In this document: positions 1 to 6,121 of the stretch, piece after piece | How the letters are laid out: each line of letters opens with the position of its first letter | Position numbering within the stretch: the first letter of the stretch is position 1 | NCBI GenBank assembly: GCA_910579325.1 | Contig: CAJTTU010000093.1 | Coordinates: 1 to 8,451 of the forward strand | Reading direction: 5' to 3' | DNA length: 8,451 nucleotides | Source of the DNA: an uncultured Lachnospiraceae bacterium | GTDB taxonomy: Bacteria; Bacillota; Clostridia; Lachnospirales; Lachnospiraceae | Translations under genes and position numbers: made by a program | Notes under the pieces: generated by a model | What the model was told of the DNA's origin: nothing | The model's database searches: none | What the model saw: the letters and a program-made list of their open reading frames with translations, nothing else

Positions 1-274
1 ATACCTTTTTGCCGCTTTGAGGCTGTTCAAAACGAAACCTTCGAAGGATATCCATAAAATCCTTTTCCAGTGTCGGAGACACCGTCTTCCATTTGTTCAG
101 AAAGCCGCTCTGTACCCTTGCGGGATCTTCCCACATGCGAAGGGAACGATGATAAAACGAAGTAAAGTCTTCCGGTTCAATCATCTCATTCTGAGAAGTC
201 TGCTTCGCTATATAAGACGTAAGCTTATCTTCAAAAGGCTTCCAGGCCAACTCAAAATCCATAACTAACGACAT
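1..274 (-). CDS. Unidentified protein, N-terminal 91 residues (gene runs off the left edge)
   Basis: An open minus-strand frame starts with ATG at 274 and stays open to the window edge, so the C-terminus is missing. It begins MSLVMDFELAWKPFEDK and is soluble-looking, with no signal peptide or membrane segment. It is rich in aromatic and charged residues (YHRSLRMWEDPARV, FMDILRRFRFE), which suggests amphipathic helices. An AGAGGA ribosome binding site lies 7 nt upstream of the ATG, and the start is only 12 nt after the stop of the dynamin-like gene, so it is very probably the next cistron of the same operon. A second in-frame ATG at 262 is a possible but less well-placed start. I do not recognise the family. 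The operon position suggests it works with the dynamin pair. Confidence 0.72.
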   Translation of the reverse strand, partial: MSLVMDFELAWKPFEDKLTSYIAKQTSQNEMIEPEDFTSFYHRSLRMWEDPARVQSGFLNKWKTVSPTLEKDFMDILRRFRFEQPQSGKKV

Positions 275-286
275 GACGCGATCCTC

Positions 287-2398
287 TTATTCTCCAACCT
301 CTCCGGTACCCGCCATCGCGGCCACCCGGTCCATCTCCGTTACCTCCAGCCTTTTGTTGAACAAAAGCTGGTAAATCAAATTTGTGCGCTCATACAGAGC
401 CGCAAGAATTCCTGACTGGCGTTTTTCCTCCTCCTCGATCTCCTCTTTTTTCTGACGGGCCTGAAGGATAATATCGTTCTGCCGTTGTTTTTCATCATTA
501 ATCAGGCTATAGGCGGAATTTGTGATCGTCTTCTTCTGCTGCTTAAACTGGTTTCCGATGTCGGCGCTGATGACAGGCCCTTTATCCATCAGCTTCTCGC
601 CGATCTTTGGAAACAGATTCTCCGCGAACCCGTTCAGCAGTCTGTTACGGGCAGAGTTGGCGTGCAGCCCCATCTGAACCGTCTCTACAATCGCGAACGC
701 AAGCAGACCGGGAATGCCGCCGCCCACAAGACCGGCGATCAGAATATTAATCACGGCCTGAATGACATATTTCTGAAAAAACTCTCCCCATGTAAAATTG
801 CCACCGGCATTGTTCTCTACGGCCACGCTGACATCGCCCTGAATCAGGCTTAAGGCAAGCTGAAGCTTGTTCGCCCCCTTCCCTCTCCACCCGGAAGGGT
901 CCGGATCTGTTCCTGCGAAAATTTTCTTCGCCTGTTCCAGCTTTAAATCAAAACCGATGCTTTTGTCCTTCAGTTCATCCTGCATGGCCGCGATGTCGTC
1001 CGCGATCAGAACGGGAATGCCCTCTGACCAGATTTCCAGCTTTTCCTCCACATAGCCGTTCACAAAACGAACCATCGGAGCCAGAAGCTCCTGCTTGCGC
1101 TCCTCGCTCACGCCAAAGGGCATGGCAAGCTTCAGCATATCGGTAATTCCAAATTTATCGTCATACTTCTCTGCGTAGGCAGGCCAGTCATTCACAAGAT
1201 CAACCTTGACAAAAAGCTCCAGACTGTTCAGCACCTTATTCGTTATATTCTTCTGGCTTCGGTCGATTACAAGCTCCATTCCTGAGATTTCGCCTTGCAG
1301 CTCATTCAGCTTACTCTTCGCCGCATCCTGGTTGGCAGCCAGAACATTCGCGTCTTTCTTTAAAAGAGAGGCATCTTCCCTCGCCTGCTTTTCGGCGGCG
1401 ATATAAACGCCGGCCATATTGGCCACCACAGATTTATATTTGGCGATCACCCGGTCCTCGGAAGTCAGAAACTGTTCCAGAGATGTCTTAAACTCCGGAA
1501 TTCCGGTTCCCGCGGGAGACTGCCCCTCGCTTTGCAGCTGAAGAGCTCCGTAAGAATTGACAAAGAATACCCTGTTCTCGTAAAGGGCCTCGTCAAAACC
1601 GTGATCGCCGGTAAAGACCGGCTTCAGCATCATCTTCGTCTGGTGCTTTACCGCCTCGATCGCCTGGGCGTCATTCAGCTGATTGATCCGGTTTACAAGA
1701 AAGAAAACATTTCTTGGCTTCGGATCTACATTTACAAAATGTTTTTTGATAAATACCTTTTCGTCCTGGGAAAACAGATGCTGGGCGTCTAAAAGGAACA
1801 CGATCGCGTTCGCCTGCGGGATAAACTTGTTGGTTGTCTTGGTTCTCGCCACGGCTTCGCTCAGACCCGGAGAATCTATAAACTGTACGCCGTCCTTAAA
1901 GATTCCCAGGTCGCTTTCCAGAACGACATAGTCGATATCTTTAAAGCGGTCCGTGCCTCCCTCATTCTCAATCATAACAATATCGTCATCGGTAAGGCGG
2001 TATTCCTCCATAAATCTGTCTGTGGAAAGAATTTCCGGCTTCTCCTGATCCTCATGATATACCTTGACAGTATTAACGCTCTGTCCGTATACAACCTGGC
2101 TGATCACGGCTGTCGTCGCGGTCACGCCGACGGGCAGCAGATTTCCTCCCAAAAGCGCGTTAATCGTCGTACTCTTTCCATTTTTGAATGTGCCCATAAA
2201 AAGAATTTTAAACATACTGCTGTTTTTCAGCCGCTCCGCCTCTGTTTCCAGACTTTTCGAGTACGTGGCCATGCCAAGCCCCACCGGCCCGTCGACGCCT
2301 GTAACCGTCTGCCCGTTTCTTGGGCCGATCAGAACGCTGCTTTCCACAACTGCTTTCCAGATTTCATTTGCCTTTGCCTGTACTTCATGAAAACCCAT
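287..2398 (-). CDS. Dynamin-like GTPase with C-terminal hydrophobic (membrane-paddle-like) segment and coiled coil
   Basis: This 703-residue protein is a bacterial dynamin-like GTPase; the family binds membranes and uses GTP to remodel, tether or fuse them. Seen in the sequence: a P-loop GTFKNGKS at residues 69-76, a Thr-rich switch I (VTATTAV, about 92-98), and G3 motif DSPG at 175-178. The G4 position reads VNRIN (235-239), where NKxD or TKxD is expected, so the base-specificity Asp is an Asn. A helical stalk-like region spans about 310-510. A hydrophobic stretch (about 544-575, including NILIAGLVGGGIPGLLAF) matches where such proteins carry a membrane-inserting loop. A charged coiled coil (about 615-680, KKEEIEEEEKR) follows. 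The start has a strong GAAGGAGG ribosome binding site 7 nt upstream. It lies 30 nt after the degenerate dynamin-like gene and 12 nt before the next cistron. The family call is firm; the cellular role and guanine specificity are not. Confidence 0.92.
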   Translation of the reverse strand: MGFHEVQAKANEIWKAVVESSVLIGPRNGQTVTGVDGPVGLGMATYSKSLETEAERLKNSSMFKILFMGTFKNGKSTTINALLGGNLLPVGVTATTAVISQVVYGQSVNTVKVYHEDQEKPEILSTDRFMEEYRLTDDDIVMIENEGGTDRFKDIDYVVLESDLGIFKDGVQFIDSPGLSEAVARTKTTNKFIPQANAIVFLLDAQHLFSQDEKVFIKKHFVNVDPKPRNVFFLVNRINQLNDAQAIEAVKHQTKMMLKPVFTGDHGFDEALYENRVFFVNSYGALQLQSEGQSPAGTGIPEFKTSLEQFLTSEDRVIAKYKSVVANMAGVYIAAEKQAREDASLLKKDANVLAANQDAAKSKLNELQGEISGMELVIDRSQKNITNKVLNSLELFVKVDLVNDWPAYAEKYDDKFGITDMLKLAMPFGVSEERKQELLAPMVRFVNGYVEEKLEIWSEGIPVLIADDIAAMQDELKDKSIGFDLKLEQAKKIFAGTDPDPSGWRGKGANKLQLALSLIQGDVSVAVENNAGGNFTWGEFFQKYVIQAVINILIAGLVGGGIPGLLAFAIVETVQMGLHANSARNRLLNGFAENLFPKIGEKLMDKGPVISADIGNQFKQQKKTITNSAYSLINDEKQRQNDIILQARQKKEEIEEEEKRQSGILAALYERTNLIYQLLFNKRLEVTEMDRVAAMAGTGEVGE

Positions 2399-2428
2399 TT
2401 TTATCCTCCTTCGGTTCCTTTTATATTT

Positions 2429-4051
2429 TTACAACGCCTCCAGATCTGCGTTGATACGAGTCATTTCTTTATCAATTTGTCTGTTCCTGTCATGATAAGA
2501 ACGAATCAGCCGAATCAGTGAATCGATCACTTCCGAATAACAGCGTTCCACGATAACCTCCGTGGAAACCTCGATATGGCGCATCAGCTGTTCCAGGCCG
2601 GACTGAACCTCTTTCAAATATTCGTAATTCAGTTGTTTACCGGCTTCGATCAGCACGTTCTTCGATTCTTCGGCGGCTTCCATATTTCCCTTAAAACCGG
2701 CCGCCATCAGCAGCGCCCCCGGCAATACGCAGCTGCTTAATACGGCGATCCCGCCTAAAGCCATCATACATTTCGGCAAAACGCTTCTGAGCGTGCTGCT
2801 TTCCTTCTGATCCAACGGTATATTCCCGATCGCCGTATCTGCTTTGCCGCCCGAAATCTCTCCTTCCCTGATTACTTTTGACACCACCTCGGCAATATCG
2901 TCGAATTCTTCCTCTGTGAGCGATTCTTTCAGAAACAGCTCGGTCTTCGCATCCACATATTCCTCGATGGCCGGCGTAACCCTGTCCACGTTTGCCTGTA
3001 CCAGAACGTTCAGATTGTTTTTCACATACCCGTTCCACGCGCCGGCTATGAAATTTGGAAGTTCTTCCTGAAGACCCTTGATATTCCGTTCCTCACGGAC
3101 GCCTGCCGTGATATCATCGTTCAGCTTCTCATAAAAGCTCAGGATTTCTGATGTCGTATTGGTTTTAATCCCATCGATAAAATTTGTGCTGATATAGCGA
3201 ACCGTTTTATTTTTATATTTGGGAAGCTCGTTTCCGGCCGATTCCAGACCGGCGATCATTCGTCCGGTTCGCTCACCCTCCCGGGCCGCCGCCGCAAACC
3301 GCGCGCGGACCGCATCGATCATCAGCGGTTTAAAGTACCGATCGATGGCCGCCGCTCTGTTTTCCATGATCCGGGGCGCGACGCTCCATGCATGGAAAAT
3401 CGACTCACGCTCTCCCTGATACGGAATGATATATCGCTGCTCTCCCTCCGACATATATGGTTCCAGCAGAGCCGTCACATGTTCCCGTTCTTCCTCATGT
3501 ACGTTTTCCAGATCACACAGGAAATAACATTTATTCATAACAAGAGGATTCTTTATAAGGCTTCTCTCTTTCACGGAAAGCATACGCATGGCCGATAAAA
3601 CAACCGCGCAGACATCATTGTAAAGAAGCGCCTCACTGTCAATACATTCCGGAAGGGTCAAAGCTTCAATATTCAACCGGTTCAAAATCTCCATCGGAGC
3701 TTCGAATATTCCTTCAAAAACAGATTCGGCATCCTCCAGACCGCCGGCGCCCTGCATCTTTTCCAGAAATTCCTCCAAAGAAAGCTCCTGTTCCCTTCCG
3801 TCTTTCATACATTCGTATGTTTTATGATCTCCCTGCCGGAACCGAATGTGAAAATTTCCGGGAAAGATTTTCCCGATTTTCGGAATATCGAACAGATCGG
3901 CGAGAACCTGAATAACCGCGGAGCCCTCTCCCATAATAGCCACCGCAGTATTCCGTCCCTCTGAATCTTCATACAGCTTCAGATATTTTTCTTTTAAAGC
4001 ATCCAGATGATACTGATCGAGAATTTCTTCATATTTTTTTATATTGCCCAC
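2429..4051 (-). CDS. Probable GTPase-dead dynamin-like partner protein
   Basis: This 540-residue protein has no intact nucleotide-binding motif, yet its layout follows a dynamin-like protein. A beta-strand and turn, AVAIMGEGSAVIQVLADLF (36-54), sits where a P-loop should be but lacks GKS/T. A segment IEALTLPECIDS (128-139) sits where the DxPG strand should be. A third, VCAVVLSAMRMLSVKE (147-162) followed by CYFLCDLEN (174-182), resembles the strands and G4 region of the neighbouring GTPase (VFFLVNRIN). A long helical region follows, then a hydrophobic segment (about 424-452, MMALGGIAVLSSCVLPGALLMAAG), then more helix and a short coiled-coil-like C-terminus. Translation starts at GTG, 15 nt after the peptidase stop, with GGAGG 7 nt upstream; no better ATG is nearby. 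Dynamin-like proteins often act as pairs, so a pseudo-GTPase partner of the 703-residue protein is the best reading. The domain call is my motif-by-eye inference; the gene itself is certain. Confidence 0.85.
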   Translation of the reverse strand: MGNIKKYEEILDQYHLDALKEKYLKLYEDSEGRNTAVAIMGEGSAVIQVLADLFDIPKIGKIFPGNFHIRFRQGDHKTYECMKDGREQELSLEEFLEKMQGAGGLEDAESVFEGIFEAPMEILNRLNIEALTLPECIDSEALLYNDVCAVVLSAMRMLSVKERSLIKNPLVMNKCYFLCDLENVHEEEREHVTALLEPYMSEGEQRYIIPYQGERESIFHAWSVAPRIMENRAAAIDRYFKPLMIDAVRARFAAAAREGERTGRMIAGLESAGNELPKYKNKTVRYISTNFIDGIKTNTTSEILSFYEKLNDDITAGVREERNIKGLQEELPNFIAGAWNGYVKNNLNVLVQANVDRVTPAIEEYVDAKTELFLKESLTEEEFDDIAEVVSKVIREGEISGGKADTAIGNIPLDQKESSTLRSVLPKCMMALGGIAVLSSCVLPGALLMAAGFKGNMEAAEESKNVLIEAGKQLNYEYLKEVQSGLEQLMRHIEVSTEVIVERCYSEVIDSLIRLIRSYHDRNRQIDKEMTRINADLEAL

Positions 4052-4058
4052 TGCCTTA

Positions 4059-4063
4059 CCTCC
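4059..4063 (-). promoter_or_regulatory. Ribosome binding site supporting a GTG start
   Basis: GGAGG on the minus strand ends 7 nt before the GTG at 4051 and falls inside the 15-nt gap after the peptidase stop codon. It fixes the non-ATG start of the degenerate dynamin-like gene. Confidence 0.8.
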
Positions 4064-4066
4064 GCA

Positions 4067-4969
4067 TTAAAGAATTTTGAGCAATTCACTGGTTTTCGCG
4101 TCCAATTCAGCCTTGTTTAAAAGTTTCACGTCTCCCGGCGGGTTTTTGCCGCTTACCTGGAAATAAGCCTCCGAATGGTAAAACAGCTCCAGCGCTTTCA
4201 GACGCTTGTAAATCATCGGATGGGTCTGAAAATATTCGGCCAGCTTCCCCAATGGCTGTACATCCTGAATATAACGGCTTTTCACAATGTACCGTTCCAC
4301 ATCGATCTCCTCAATATCCGCGCAGCCGCCGACAATCCTCAAAAGCGCCATCTGCGCCACATGCAGATCCTCACAGCAGATTAAACCAATACGGTCAGCG
4401 GTGATTTCAGAACAGCGGTTCCAGCAGTTTAAGGGAAATACCACCGTCGAGGCCAGCGCGGGCCCGATAATCGGAACATATCCTCCGGCCGCGGCGGCCA
4501 GAGAGCCGGCCGTGTGGTAAACCATATGCTCCATAACAATATGGCCGCATTCATGGGATATGATAAACTTCAGCTCCTCCGGCTTTAAAAACCGTGCCGC
4601 CATATTGCTGATTACAATATAGGCATGACTGTCGGTTCCTGTCGCAAAGGCATTAATGCCGCTCAGTTCGTTGCTGATTACGGTGTAGGGTATTTTGATT
4701 CCCAGTTTTCTGCAGGTATCTTCCATCAGGCAATACAGCTGTGGAAAATTGTTTTCGTCAAGGGTAATACCGGTAGCGATGATCTGACCGTAATTTGCCG
4801 CGACCAGCTGCTGAAGCGGTGTCTCCAGAATATCCTTCACATGGGCGATTTCTAACGCTTTAATTAAAGTTTTATCTACCGGATGGGCGATTTCACGAAC
4901 ATCCAGCGTATGTAATCCGGAATTTTTCCACTGCTTTCCTTTTTCAATGATATGAATTCTTTTCTCCAT
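4067..4969 (-). CDS. M48-family zinc metallopeptidase
   Basis: This 300-residue protein carries the gluzincin motif HECGH (139-143), preceded by the strand-helix context typical of M48 (AYIVISNMAARFLKPEEL). The expected third zinc ligand is in NRCSEITADRIGL (E188, D192), and an M48-like late motif FQTHPMIYKRLKAL is near 238-250. Members hydrolyse peptide bonds using one zinc ion; several (HtpX, Ste24/YfgC types) deal with membrane or misfolded proteins. There is no signal peptide. A hydrophobic Ala/Gly/Pro-rich stretch (about 153-180, including YVPIIGPALASTVVFPL) between the two zinc motifs may contact or enter the membrane. The ATG start has a GAGAGG-like ribosome binding site 9 nt upstream. 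It is the first gene of the dynamin operon, which suggests its substrate or target is linked to the dynamin pair (inference). Fold and catalysis are well supported; the substrate is unknown. Confidence 0.93.
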   Translation of the reverse strand: MEKRIHIIEKGKQWKNSGLHTLDVREIAHPVDKTLIKALEIAHVKDILETPLQQLVAANYGQIIATGITLDENNFPQLYCLMEDTCRKLGIKIPYTVISNELSGINAFATGTDSHAYIVISNMAARFLKPEELKFIISHECGHIVMEHMVYHTAGSLAAAAGGYVPIIGPALASTVVFPLNCWNRCSEITADRIGLICCEDLHVAQMALLRIVGGCADIEEIDVERYIVKSRYIQDVQPLGKLAEYFQTHPMIYKRLKALELFYHSEAYFQVSGKNPPGDVKLLNKAELDAKTSELLKIL

Positions 4970-5044
4970 GCCGCCTGCCTCTCTGTGTTTCCTGATGTCT
5001 GATTTTCAGGCTTTTCCTATATGTCATTATTATCCAATACTCTG

Positions 5045-5073
5045 ATTATAATTTATTTTCGTTATAATTACAA
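5045..5073 (-). promoter_or_regulatory. Sigma-A promoter for the peptidase-dynamin operon
   Basis: On the minus strand, TTGTAA (5073-5068) is followed after exactly 17 nt by a perfect TATAAT (5050-5045). Transcription would start near 5038 and give a leader of about 70 nt before the peptidase ATG at 4969. The -10 box overlaps the stop codon of the upstream Sel1-like gene, so the promoter sits inside that gene's 3' end. Read-through from the upstream gene is also possible because no terminator separates them. Confidence 0.72.
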
Positions 5074-5423
5074 TGTTTTTTCGTTATAAAGTTTCCGGCC
5101 ATCTTCTTTTGTCTTTCTGTCCCCAGTTTCAGATACGCTTCCAGCCGCTTTTTCTCTTTTGCCTCTCCGGTTTTCCGGTATTCCCTCCACATTTCCTCAT
5201 AAGACCTGTCGTCGATTACCTGCTTCCCCCGGGAAAACAGCCTGTGATAAATCAAATACGCCGCCTCATCCCCCAGCTCGATCCCATGCTCCAGGCACAG
5301 CTTTCCCAGTTTTTGATCCATTCTGTCCCTTCCTGCCCTCAGATACAGAACTCCCAGCTTCCGGTAAGCTTTCCCGCTGCCTTTTAACGCTTTTATCCAG
5401 AATAATCTTTCTTTTTGATTCAT
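5046..5423 (-). CDS. Small Sel1/TPR-like helical-repeat protein
   Basis: This 125-residue basic protein is of unknown function. Residues about 12-65 (KALKGSGKAYRKLGVLYLRA, then LCLEHGIELGDEAAYLIYH) show the small-residue and Gly-x-x-x-Ala pattern of Sel1-like TPR helix pairs, which usually serve as protein-binding scaffolds. A very charged helix (about 75-108) and a Lys/Asn-rich tail (ITKKHCNYNENKL) follow. There is no signal peptide or membrane segment. The ATG at 5423 has GGAGG 6 nt upstream. An in-frame TTG at 5444 would add 7 residues but would put the ribosome binding site inside the gene, so I rejected it. The gene lies 76 nt before the M48 peptidase in the same direction and may be co-transcribed with that operon. 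It is divergent from the Xre regulator. The repeat assignment is by eye and tentative. Confidence 0.75.
   Translation of the reverse strand: MNQKERLFWIKALKGSGKAYRKLGVLYLRAGRDRMDQKLGKLCLEHGIELGDEAAYLIYHRLFSRGKQVIDDRSYEEMWREYRKTGEAKEKKRLEAYLKLGTERQKKMAGNFITKKHCNYNENKL
5056..5089. repeat. 12-bp direct repeat pair flanking the -35 box (possible operator)
   Basis: The 12-mer TTTTCGTTATAA occurs exactly at 5056-5067 and 5078-5089 on the plus strand, 22 bp start to start, or about two helical turns. One copy fills the -35/-10 spacer of the operon promoter and the other lies just upstream of the -35 box. This arrangement would suit a regulator binding one face of the DNA. The same bases encode the C-terminal residues of the Sel1-like protein, and the region is AT-rich, so chance remains possible. 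Confidence 0.45.
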
Positions 5424-5429
5424 ATCCGT

Positions 5430-5434
5430 CCTCC
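5430..5434 (-). promoter_or_regulatory. Ribosome binding site fixing the Sel1-like protein start
   Basis: GGAGG on the minus strand sits 6 nt before the ATG at 5423. Its position rules against the longer reading from the TTG at 5444. Confidence 0.75.
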
Positions 5435-5463
5435 CCTCGTACAATCATTCACTGCCCCGTAGC

Positions 5464-5477
5464 AACGTATATACGTT
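5464..5477. repeat. Perfect 14-bp palindrome AACGTATATACGTT
   Basis: The sequence is its own reverse complement. A related ACGTAT half-site lies just to the right at 5487-5492, giving three ACGTAT/ATACGT half-sites in about 30 bp. This is the size and symmetry expected of a site for a dimeric HTH regulator, and the adjacent Xre protein is an obvious candidate. No binding is shown. Confidence 0.5.
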
Positions 5478-5522
5478 ATATATAAGACGTATAATATAAT
5501 CTGTCTCCCTGACAGCATTTAA

Positions 5523-5558
5523 GTTATGATAAAATTATAAGATTTTCACTATCATAAC
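5523..5558. repeat. Inverted repeat GTTATGATA / TATCATAAC
   Basis: Perfect 9-bp arms at 5523-5531 and 5550-5558 are separated by 18 bp. The dyad lies upstream of the Xre gene near its only promoter-like elements, so self-regulation by the Xre protein is plausible. The loop is long and no T-tract follows, so it is not a terminator. Confidence 0.5.
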
Positions 5559-5631
5559 GCTTACATACATAGACACGGCGGTTTTATCTTCCTCATCGTC
5601 TATTTATATTTCTTAACAACGAGGCTTCCAA

Positions 5632-5955
5632 ATGAACGAATTAGATCCTTTAAAGCGCATTCAGGAGCTTTGTGATGAGCGGGGCTGGTCTTATTACCAG
5701 CTGGCCAAAGCCTCCCGGATCACCTACTCCACATTAAATACCATGATCAACAAACAAAATATGCCTTCGCTGTCCACCCTGCAGAAGCTGTGCGACGGTT
5801 TTGGGATCTCTCTTTCGGACTTTTTCGAGCCTGACAGAAGCGCCAGCGTGCTGACAGAGGAACAGGCCCAGTGCCTCGCCCTGTTTACGCCCCTCTCCAA
5901 AACAGACCGGCAGCTGGCGCTGGCTTATCTGAAGGGGCTTGCCAGACAGTTGTAA
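5632..5955 (+). CDS. Xre-family helix-turn-helix transcriptional regulator
   Basis: This 107-residue protein has a Cro/CI-type DNA-binding domain at residues about 8-65. The helix YYQLAKASRI is followed by the recognition helix TYSTLNTMINKQ, then MPSLSTLQKLCDGFGISLSDFFE, the standard closing helices of this family. A short C-terminal part (TEEQAQCLALFTPLSKTDRQLALAYLKGL) is probably a dimerisation helix. The ATG has GAGG 7 nt upstream. It is the only plus-strand gene and is divergent from the Sel1-like gene, with dyads between them, so it likely controls itself and perhaps the minus-strand genes to its left (inference). It ends before a two-way terminator. No metallopeptidase or toxin-like domain is fused, and no ligand-binding domain is visible. 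The family call is secure; the target genes are not known. Confidence 0.93.
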   Translation: MNELDPLKRIQELCDERGWSYYQLAKASRITYSTLNTMINKQNMPSLSTLQKLCDGFGISLSDFFEPDRSASVLTEEQAQCLALFTPLSKTDRQLALAYLKGLARQL

Positions 5956-6001
5956 CCGCAGGCGGTATTTCCCCTCTGTATGGGTCGATTTTAGCATATT
6001 T

Positions 6002-6028
6002 GCCTTTTCAAACTGTCGTCTGAAAGGC
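6002..6028. repeat. Short hairpin GCCTTTTCA / TGAAAGGC
   Basis: Arms at 6002-6010 and 6021-6028 pair over 8 bp with one bulged T and a 10-nt loop. The first arm recurs exactly as GCCTTTTCA at 6107-6115, on the far side of the terminator, so the middle arm could pair with either. No T-tract follows directly. It may add to the RNA 3' end structure of the Xre gene, or may be chance. Confidence 0.35.
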
Positions 6029-6049
6029 TACAAGGGTATCCGGAACGCC

Positions 6050-6096
6050 AAAAAACCGGGAGAGAATACTTTTTCAGTATTCCCTTCCGGTTTTTT
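6050..6096. terminator. Bidirectional intrinsic terminator between Xre and ferritin genes
   Basis: The stem runs from CCGG at 6056-6059 to CCGG at 6087-6090 and continues inward to a TTTTC loop at 6071-6075: 15 positions with one G-T pair and one A-C mismatch. It is flanked by six A on the left (6050-6055) and six T on the right (6091-6096), so each strand reads a strong hairpin followed by a U-tract. It serves the plus-strand Xre gene (stop at 5955) and the minus-strand ferritin gene (stop at 6122), which converge here. Confidence 0.92.
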
Positions 6097-6121
6097 GTAA
6101 GGTATCGCCTTTTCAGTTTTT

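Larger units (their letters stand above)
5445..5631. promoter_or_regulatory. Divergent intergenic region with operator-like dyads
   Basis: This 187-bp AT-rich region separates the Sel1-like gene (minus) from the Xre gene (plus) and must hold both start signals. It contains a perfect palindrome (5464-5477), a further ACGTAT half-site (5487-5492), a short dyad CTGTC-N5-GACAG (5501-5515) and a long inverted repeat (5523-5558). Several TATAAT-like strings occur (5490-5495, 5495-5500), but none has a convincing -35 box at the right distance. A CTGACA/TAAAAT pair with only 15-nt spacing (5509-5535) is a weak promoter candidate for the Xre gene. Confidence 0.55.

Noticed and set aside
2054..2521. 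Plus-strand open frame of 155 codons antisense to the dynamin genes
   Set aside because: It is a frame shadow of the strong minus-strand gene. It has no ribosome binding site, an odd Cys/His/Phe-rich composition, and spans the end of one real gene and the start of another.
4941..5027. Upstream 28-codon frame (MTYRKSLKIRQ...) in the leader of the peptidase gene, overlapping its start
   Set aside because: Its ATG would be only about 11 nt from the predicted transcription start with no Shine-Dalgarno sequence, and the peptide is basic and unremarkable. Probably chance.
5424..5444. Longer N-terminus for the Sel1-like protein from a TTG at 5444
   Set aside because: The good GGAGG sits between this TTG and the ATG at 5423, so the ATG is the better start.
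5632..5955. Xre regulator plus Sel1-like protein as a toxin-antitoxin pair
   Set aside because: The genes are divergent rather than in one short operon, and the Sel1-like protein shows no toxin fold or motif.
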